Assembly (NCBI GenBank): GCA_035340715.1
Contig: DAOQTX010000025.1
Span: 1 to 39,104, forward strand
Direction: 5' to 3'
Length of the DNA stretch: 39,104 nucleotides
DNA from: DAOQTX01 sp035340715
GTDB taxonomy: Bacteria > Bacteroidota > Bacteroidia > AKYH767-A > OLB10
Part shown: positions 33,966 through 39,104 of the stretch, piece after piece
How positions within the stretch are numbered: position 1 is the first letter of the stretch
Layout of the letters: each line of letters starts with the position of its first letter
The notes under the pieces: model-generated
Databases searched by the model: none
What the model was told of the DNA's origin: nothing
The model's input: only the letters and a program-made list of their open reading frames with translations
Translations under genes and position numbers: made by a program

Positions 33966-34766
33966 TTGCAAATATCTCTTAAGACAAAAGAAGAGATTGA
34001 ACTTTGCAGGCAGAGTTCTTTACTTGTTGGAAAAACATTAGCACAAGTTGCCTCAGCTTTAAAAGCAGGAGTTTCTACTTTAGAGTTAGACAAAATTGCT
34101 GAAACGTTTATTAAAGATTCCGGAGCTACTCCTTCTTTTTTAGGGTACAACGGATTTTCAGGTAGCCTATGTATTTCTGTAAATGAGGAAATAGTTCATG
34201 GAATACCAGGTAAACGAGTAATTAAAGAAGGCGATTTGGTTTCGATCGATTGTGGTGTTTTTATGAATGGATTTCATGGAGATTCTGCGTACACTTTTGG
34301 TGTTGAAGAAATAGATGAAAAGAAAAGTCTTCTACTTAAAATTACCAAAGAAAGTTTGCTTCTGGCGATTGATACTATTCAACCGGGTTCAAGAATAGGT
34401 GATATTGGAAATGCCGTTCAGCAACACGCACAAAAAAATGGATTCGGAGTAGTGAGAGAATTAGTTGGACATGGTTTAGGAAGAAACTTGCATGAGAAGC
34501 CTGAGATTCCGAATTATGGCAAACGAGGTTCTGGATTGCAGTTGAAGGATGGAATGGTTATCGCAATTGAACCGATGATCAATATGGGAAGTCGTCACAT
34601 TCGTCAATTAAATGATGGATGGACTATCGTTACGAGTGACCATAAACCATCTGCTCATTTTGAACACGATATTGCAATTGTAGAAGGATATGCTGATGTA
34701 TTAACAACATTTGAATTTATTGAAAAGGAAATTGAGAAGAATAGTAATTTATATAAACTGATATAA
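33966..34766 (+). CDS. map: Methionine aminopeptidase type I
   Basis: It removes the initiator methionine from new proteins. The 266 residues contain all metal ligands of the pita-bread fold: D95 (SIDCG), D106 (HGDSAYTF), H169 (GHGLGR), E202 (AIEPM) and E233 (HFEHD), plus the substrate-side H79 (IVHGIP). It starts with TTG at 33966. An in-frame TAG is two codons upstream (33960-33962), and the next ATG lies far inside the enzyme. AGGG stands shortly before the TTG. 11 bases after secY. Confidence 0.98.
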   Translation: MQISLKTKEEIELCRQSSLLVGKTLAQVASALKAGVSTLELDKIAETFIKDSGATPSFLGYNGFSGSLCISVNEEIVHGIPGKRVIKEGDLVSIDCGVFMNGFHGDSAYTFGVEEIDEKKSLLLKITKESLLLAIDTIQPGSRIGDIGNAVQQHAQKNGFGVVRELVGHGLGRNLHEKPEIPNYGKRGSGLQLKDGMVIAIEPMINMGSRHIRQLNDGWTIVTSDHKPSAHFEHDIAIVEGYADVLTTFEFIEKEIEKNSNLYKLI

Positions 34767-34773
34767 GAAAAGA

Positions 34774-34992
34774 ATGGCCAAACAATCTTCCATCGAACAG
34801 GATGGAACCATATTAGAAGCATTATCAAATGCCATGTTCAGGGTACAACTTGAAAATGGACATGAAATAATTGCTCATATATCCGGAAAGATGAGAATGA
34901 ATTATATTAAGATTCTTACGGGTGATAAGGTAAAGATTGAAATGTCGCCATACGATTTAACGAAAGGACGAATTACTTACAGATATAAATAA
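34774..34992 (+). CDS. infA: Translation initiation factor IF-1
   Basis: 72 residues, the standard single OB-fold that blocks the A site during initiation. MAKQSSIEQDGTILEAL, FRVQLENGHEIIAHISGKMR and YDLTKGRITYRYK are all diagnostic. 7 bases after map and 7 before rpmJ. Confidence 0.99.
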   Translation: MAKQSSIEQDGTILEALSNAMFRVQLENGHEIIAHISGKMRMNYIKILTGDKVKIEMSPYDLTKGRITYRYK

Positions 34993-34999
34993 TAAAACA

Positions 35000-35116
35000 A
35001 TGAAAGTAAGACCATCTCTTAAAAAGAGAAGCGAAGAATGTAAAATTGTAAGACGTAAGGGCAGACTTTACGTGATTAACAAAAAGAACCCACGTTATAA
35101 AATGCGTCAAGGTTAA
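35000..35116 (+). CDS. rpmJ: 50S ribosomal protein bL36, zinc-free form
   Basis: A 38-codon gene between infA and rpsM. It begins MKVRPSLKKRSEECK and ends NPRYKMRQG. The zinc ligands C11, C27 and H33 of the zinc-binding form are S, N and Y here; only C14 remains. It therefore cannot bind zinc in the usual way. Confidence 0.98.
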   Translation: MKVRPSLKKRSEECKIVRRKGRLYVINKKNPRYKMRQG

Positions 35117-35147
35117 ACTATAACTGATTAAAAATTGAATTGAATAC

Positions 35148-35525
35148 ATGGCAAGAATTGCAGGAATCGATTTACCAAAAAACAAAAGAGGCGAGATTGG
35201 CTTAACCTATATCTACGGGGTTGGCAGATCGACCGCACAAAAAATACTCACTAAAGCGGGTGTTGACTTTAACAAAAAAGTGAACGACTGGAACGATGAT
35301 GAACTCACAAAGATTCGTGGAGTGATCAACGATGAAATTAAAGTTGAAGGTGCTTTACGCTCTGAAGTTCAGTTAAACATTAAGCGATTGATGGATATCG
35401 GTTGTTATCGTGGTATTCGTCACAGAATTGGACTCCCTGTTAGAGGACAAAGAACTAAAACCAACTGTAGAACTCGTAAGGGTAAGAGAAAGACAGTAGC
35501 TAATAAGAAAAAAGTAACTAAGTAA
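35148..35525 (+). CDS. rpsM: 30S ribosomal protein uS13
   Basis: 125 residues with MARIAGIDLPKNKRGEIGL, a helix-two-turn-helix (YIYGVGRSTAQKIL) and the C-terminal GQRTKTNCRTRKGKRKTV that contacts P-site tRNA. It begins the alpha-operon block, 31 bases after rpmJ. Confidence 0.99.
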   Translation: MARIAGIDLPKNKRGEIGLTYIYGVGRSTAQKILTKAGVDFNKKVNDWNDDELTKIRGVINDEIKVEGALRSEVQLNIKRLMDIGCYRGIRHRIGLPVRGQRTKTNCRTRKGKRKTVANKKKVTK

Positions 35526-35542
35526 TAAATAGGTAGAAGCGA

Positions 35543-35947
35543 ATGGCAAAAACACAACAATCTGGTGCAGGTAAAACTGCAAAGAAGAAGAATGTAAAAG
35601 TTGAATTAATCGGTAATGCATTTTTGAATGCAACCTTTAATAACATCATCATAAGCTTAACCAATGCTACCGGTCAAGTAGTGGCTTGGTCATCGGCCGG
35701 TAAAATGGGATTTAAAGGCTCTAAGAAGAACACACCTTATGCTGCGCAAATGGCGGCATCGGATTGTGCAAAAGTGGCGTATGATATGGGCATGAGAAAA
35801 GTTAAAGTTTATGTAAAAGGACCTGGAGCTGGTCGCGAATCGGCTATCAGAACTTTGCACTCAAGTGGACTAGAGGTTATGGAAATTGTTGATGTAACTC
35901 CATTGCCACACAATGGTTGCCGCCCTCCAAAGAAAAGAAGAATATAA
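35543..35947 (+). CDS. rpsK: 30S ribosomal protein uS11
   Basis: 134 residues with FNNIIISLTNATGQVVAWSSAGKMGFKGS-type core (FNNIIISLTN, WSSAGKMGFKGSKKNTPYAA) and the C-terminal VTPLPHNGCRPPKKRRI near the mRNA exit. Lysine-rich N-terminus. 17 bases after rpsM. Confidence 0.99.
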   Translation: MAKTQQSGAGKTAKKKNVKVELIGNAFLNATFNNIIISLTNATGQVVAWSSAGKMGFKGSKKNTPYAAQMAASDCAKVAYDMGMRKVKVYVKGPGAGRESAIRTLHSSGLEVMEIVDVTPLPHNGCRPPKKRRI

Positions 35948-35974
35948 AACACCTAATCACTAAAGAATAAGATA

Positions 35975-36580
35975 ATGGCAAGATATATTGGACCAAAAAC
36001 TAAAATTGCACGTAAATTTAAAGATCCTATTTATGGACCTGACAAGAGTTACGACAAAAGAAGCTATCCTCCAGGTCAGCATGGCTTAACCAAGCGCAGA
36101 TCAAAGCAGTCGGAGTATGCTTTGCAGCTTCAAGAAAAGCAAAAAGCAAAATATACGTATGGTGTGTTGGAACGTCAGTTTGCAAAGACATTTGTAAATG
36201 CGGCTCGTATGCAAGGTATTACAGGTGAAAACTTATTGAAACTAATGGAAGCTCGTTTGGATAATGTTGTTTTCCGTTTTGGAATATCTCCATCTAGAGC
36301 TGGTGCAAGACAATTGGTTTCACATCGTCATATTATGGTGAATGGAAATATTGTAAATATTCCAAGTTATTCTTTAAAGCCTGGTGATGTAGTAAGCGTT
36401 AGAGAAAAATCTAAAGCGCTTGAAGTCATTAATAATTCATTGCATGGACAAGTAAATAAATTTAACTGGCTGGAGTGGGATCAAAACCAATACACTGGAA
36501 AATTTGTTGCTATGCCTGAGCGTGATCAAATTCCCGAGAATATTAAGGAACAGTTGATCGTTGAACTTTACTCTAAATAA
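35975..36580 (+). CDS. rpsD: 30S ribosomal protein uS4
   Basis: 201 residues. MARYIGPKTKIARKF and the S4 RNA-binding motif RLDNVVFRFGISPSRAGARQ identify it. It nucleates 30S assembly and represses the alpha operon in E. coli. No zinc cysteines are seen in the N-terminal region. 27 bases after rpsK. Confidence 0.99.
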   Translation: MARYIGPKTKIARKFKDPIYGPDKSYDKRSYPPGQHGLTKRRSKQSEYALQLQEKQKAKYTYGVLERQFAKTFVNAARMQGITGENLLKLMEARLDNVVFRFGISPSRAGARQLVSHRHIMVNGNIVNIPSYSLKPGDVVSVREKSKALEVINNSLHGQVNKFNWLEWDQNQYTGKFVAMPERDQIPENIKEQLIVELYSK

Positions 36581-36602
36581 TAAAAACTAAAACATAAAAA
36601 AA

Positions 36603-37595
36603 ATGGCCATTCTTGATTTTCAGAAACCGGATAAAGTAATAATGCTAAATGCAACCGAAACATTTGGGCAGTTTGAATTTCGCCCTCTTGAACCCGGTTA
36701 TGGCATTACAGTTGGAAATGCGTTGAGAAGAATATTGCTGTCTTCACTTGAAGGATATGCGGTAACTTCAATAAAAATTTCAGGTGTCGATCATGAGTTT
36801 AGCACAATCAAAGGAGTTGCAGAAGACGTTACAGAAATTATTCTGAATCTTAAGCAAGTTCGTTTTAAAAACCAGATTAGCGGAACCGATACCGAAAGAG
36901 TAAGCGTATTGATCCATGGCAAGGACCAATTTACTGCCGGAGATATTGCCAAGCATACGACAGCATTTCAGGTGCTTAACCCAGATCATGTTATTTGTAA
37001 CATGGAAACGAATGTGAAGCTTCAAATCGATTTGATCATCGAAAAGGGTAGAGGATACATTGCTGCTGAAGAGAATAAAAACAACAATTTACCTATCGGA
37101 ACAATTGCAATTGATGCGATACACACACCTATTCGTAATGTAAAATATACGATTGATAACTTTCGTGTTGAGCAAAAGACCGATTACGAAAAACTAACAA
37201 TGGAAATTGTTACCGATGGTTCTATTCATCCTAAAGATGCTTTGAAGGAAGCAGCAGAGATATTAATCCATCACTTTATGTTGTTTTCAGATGAGCGTAT
37301 CAAATTGGATGTTAAGCCTAAAGCTGTTACTGAAGAATTTGATGAGAGTTCATTGCATATGCGTCAGCTATTAAAAACTCGATTAGTTGATCTTGATTTA
37401 TCTGTCCGTGCTTTAAATTGTTTGAAAGCTGCAGATGTAGAAACGTTAGGAGACTTAGTTAAGTTTCAGAAAAGTGACTTGTTGAAGTTTAGAAACTTTG
37501 GAAAGAAATCGCTTACTGAGTTAGAAGAATTGGTGCGTAGCAAAGGTTTAAGCTTCGGGTTGAATGTTGCAAAATATATGCTCGATAAAGAATAA
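36603..37595 (+). CDS. rpoA: RNA polymerase alpha subunit
   Basis: 330 residues. The N-terminal assembly domain shows FRPLEPGYGITVGNALRR and the alphaCTD shows LLKTRLVDLDLSVRALNCLKAADVETLGDL-like helices (SVRALNCLKAADVETLGDL) with FRNFGKKSLTELEELV. The alphaCTD binds UP elements and activators. It is preceded by AAAACATAAAAAA with no Shine-Dalgarno. Confidence 0.99.
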   Translation: MAILDFQKPDKVIMLNATETFGQFEFRPLEPGYGITVGNALRRILLSSLEGYAVTSIKISGVDHEFSTIKGVAEDVTEIILNLKQVRFKNQISGTDTERVSVLIHGKDQFTAGDIAKHTTAFQVLNPDHVICNMETNVKLQIDLIIEKGRGYIAAEENKNNNLPIGTIAIDAIHTPIRNVKYTIDNFRVEQKTDYEKLTMEIVTDGSIHPKDALKEAAEILIHHFMLFSDERIKLDVKPKAVTEEFDESSLHMRQLLKTRLVDLDLSVRALNCLKAADVETLGDLVKFQKSDLLKFRNFGKKSLTELEELVRSKGLSFGLNVAKYMLDKE

Positions 37596-37602
37596 TTGAA
37601 TT

Positions 37603-37610
37603 AAGGAGGA
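37603..37610 (+). promoter_or_regulatory. Perfect Shine-Dalgarno sequence before rplQ
   Basis: AAGGAGGA ends eight bases before ATG 37619 and pairs fully with the canonical CCUCC anti-Shine-Dalgarno. Almost all other starts in this window lack such a match. Confidence 0.85.
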
Positions 37611-37618
37611 ATTAAAAA

Positions 37619-38167
37619 ATGCGTCACGGAAATAAAGACAACCACTTAGGTAGAACAAAGAGTCATAGAAAAGCTATGTTATCGAACATGGCTTCTTCGT
37701 TGATCCTTCATAAGCGAATAACAACTACAGTTGCAAAAGCTAAAGCACTTAGAACATTTGTAGAGCCAATTTTAACGCGCTCAAAAGATGATTCTACACA
37801 CAGTAGAAGAATGGTGTTTAGCCAAATTCAAAGCAAAGAAGCTGTTACTGAATTATTCAGAGAAGTTTCAACAAAAATTGCTGAAAGAAACGGAGGTTAC
37901 ACTCGTATCATCCGCATTGGAAATCGTTTAGGCGATAATGCGGATATGTGTATGATGGAGTTGGTAGATTTTAATACCATTTATACCAACGATAAACCGT
38001 CTCAGAAGAAAACTAAAACTACTCGTAGAGGAAGAAAAAAGAAATCGGATGAAACTACGGTTGATGCTTCACCAAATGCTGAAGGCAGCTCGGAGTCAGA
38101 GGCAGAGGCAAAGCCTAAAAAGACTAGAAGATCATCAAAGAAAACCGATAAAAGCGGTGATGAATAA
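37619..38167 (+). CDS. rplQ: 50S ribosomal protein bL17 with long charged tail
   Basis: 182 residues. The first 120 or so are ordinary bL17 (MRHGNKDNHLGRTKSHRKAM, LRTFVEPILTRSKDD, GYTRIIRIGNRLGDNADM). The last 54 form a low-complexity tail of Lys/Arg clusters (TRRGRKKKSDE, KPKKTRRSSKKTDK) separated by an acidic serine-rich stretch (EGSSESEAEA). Such tails occur in Bacteroidota bL17; the tail's role is unknown. Last gene of the superoperon, followed by a strong terminator. Confidence 0.98.
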   Translation: MRHGNKDNHLGRTKSHRKAMLSNMASSLILHKRITTTVAKAKALRTFVEPILTRSKDDSTHSRRMVFSQIQSKEAVTELFREVSTKIAERNGGYTRIIRIGNRLGDNADMCMMELVDFNTIYTNDKPSQKKTKTTRRGRKKKSDETTVDASPNAEGSSESEAEAKPKKTRRSSKKTDKSGDE

Positions 38168-38189
38168 TGAATAATGAGTAAAAATTTAG

Positions 38190-38224
38190 AAAAAGATAAA
38201 GCATTCCGCTTTATCTTTTTTTTT
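38190..38224 (+). terminator. Rho-independent terminator of the ribosomal superoperon
   Basis: A 13-bp stem (AAAAAGATAAAGC at 38190-38202 with GCTTTATCTTTTT at 38208-38220) around the loop ATTCC, continuing into a nine-T run. It ends the 33-gene unit before carA. I found no comparable hairpin inside the operon. Confidence 0.92.
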
Positions 38225-38265
38225 AATATATCGTGATTTGTATTTTTATAGCAAGATAGTTTAGT

Positions 38266-39104
38266 ATGAAGTATATCAATAGTACCCCTGCAGTTTTACT
38301 TTTAGCAGATGGAACCATTTTTCATGGAAATTCAGCAGGAAAAATTGGTACCTGTAGTGGCGAAATTTGTTTTAATACCGGTATGACCGGTTATCAAGAA
38401 ATATTTACTGACCCATCTTATTTTGGTCAAATCATGGTAGCCAATCATGTTCATATAGGAAATTATGGGGTATTGACGGATGAATCAGAGTCAGAATCTA
38501 TCAAAATTTCTGGTCTTGTTTGCCGTAACTTCTCCCAACATTATTCTAGAAAGCAAGCCCATATGGCTATTCAGGACTTTTTTGTTGAGAACAACATTGT
38601 TGTTATTTGCGATGTTGATACCAGAGCTTTAGTGCGCCATATTAGAGATAAGGGTGCAATGAATGCTATCATAAGTTCTGAAAATATTGAAATAGAAAAA
38701 CTCAAAAACATGTTAAAGCAAGTGCCTTCTATGGAAGGTTTGGAACTTGCTTCTAAAGTTTCTACTGATAAATGTTATTATTTTGGTAATTCTGATGCAA
38801 CCTATAAAGTTGCCGTATTAGATCTTGGCGTTAAAAAAAATTCGTTAAGAAATTTAGCTTCACGTGATTGCTATATAAAAGTTTTTCCTTGGAATTCTAG
38901 CGCTGAAGAAATTCTAAGTTGGCAGCCCAATGGTTTGCTCATTTCAAACGGTCCCGGAGATCCTTCTGTAATGTTGGATGTAGTTAAAACCATTCAACAG
39001 TTACTGGAAGTTGACTTACCATTATTTGGAATTTGCTTAGGTCATCAAATATTAGCACAAGCATGTGGAATTTCTACGTATAAAATGTTTAATGGTCATC
39101 GTGG
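38266..39104 (+). CDS. carA: Carbamoyl-phosphate synthase small subunit (partial)
   Basis: The glutaminase subunit that hydrolyses glutamine and channels ammonia to CarB for pyrimidine and arginine synthesis. 279 codons are visible and the gene runs off the right edge (full length would be about 360-380). The N-terminal domain is seen in LLLADGTIFHG, GEICFNTGMTGYQE and DVDTRALVRHIRDKGAMNAI. The class I amidotransferase domain shows ISNGPGDPS, the nucleophile C257 in GICLGHQ and the start of the NGHRG block. ATG 38266 gives the expected N-terminus. It begins 41 bases after the superoperon terminator. No convincing promoter was identified in that gap. Confidence 0.97.
   Translation, partial: MKYINSTPAVLLLADGTIFHGNSAGKIGTCSGEICFNTGMTGYQEIFTDPSYFGQIMVANHVHIGNYGVLTDESESESIKISGLVCRNFSQHYSRKQAHMAIQDFFVENNIVVICDVDTRALVRHIRDKGAMNAIISSENIEIEKLKNMLKQVPSMEGLELASKVSTDKCYYFGNSDATYKVAVLDLGVKKNSLRNLASRDCYIKVFPWNSSAEEILSWQPNGLLISNGPGDPSVMLDVVKTIQQLLEVDLPLFGICLGHQILAQACGISTYKMFNGHR

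Noticed and set aside
38800..38850. Possible frameshift in carA at an eight-A run
   Set aside because: The frame reads through as GVKKNSLRN with conserved motifs on both sides, so the gene is intact here.

Overview
The window is a chromosomal segment of a member of the Bacteroidota (AT-rich, Flavobacteriia/Sphingobacteriia-like). Four things support this. Three large secreted proteins end in type A C-terminal sorting domains of the type IX secretion system (T9SS). Promoters fit the Bacteroidota consensus TTG-N19-21-TAnnTTTG, and the clearest lies before rpsL. Shine-Dalgarno sequences are missing before most genes. The ribosomal gene order is also typical: no tuf after fusA, no adk after secY, map-infA-rpmJ between secY and rpsM, and carA after rplQ. 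I saw no tRNA, rRNA, CRISPR array, insertion sequence or prophage gene. No gene-free stretch exceeds about 211 bases.

Layout. (1) 1-112 is the tail of a thioredoxin-like protein, closed by a strong terminator. (2) 240-1970 is the co-chaperone pair grpE-dnaJ. (3) 2093-7872 is a tight five-gene cluster: a T9SS-exported lysyl-oxidase-like protein, a membrane NapH-like iron-sulfur protein with a TPR tail, a periplasmic monohaem cytochrome c, a DUF5777-like outer-membrane barrel, and a lipoprotein with a CxxCH haem site. Together these look like a quinol-to-outer-membrane electron path. This is the most interesting part of the window. (4) 7986-10969 is a TMTC-like glycosyltransferase/TPR membrane protein coupled to pfkA. 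(5) 11087-14101 is a T9SS cargo with a glucose/sorbosone-dehydrogenase (PQQ-type) propeller. It converges, one base apart, on a UvrD/PcrA helicase gene (14103-16445, minus). (6) 16558-19398 holds a secreted TPR protein and a third T9SS cargo, ending in a strong terminator. (7) 19497-20144 is an orphan cysH. (8) 20356-38167 is a 33-gene translation superoperon (str, S10, spc and alpha operons joined), running from one promoter to one terminator with no visible internal terminator. (9) carA starts at 38266 and runs off the window.

The housekeeping half is canonical. Its unusual points are a perfect Shine-Dalgarno at rplQ, a TTG start for map, and zinc-free uL36 and uS14. The accessory half offers the candidate electron conduit, a lysyl-oxidase-like domain without copper histidines, a likely leaderless cysH transcript, and a spaced inverted repeat between the divergent helicase and TPR genes. 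Every functional call here comes from reading motifs by eye; no database search was run.
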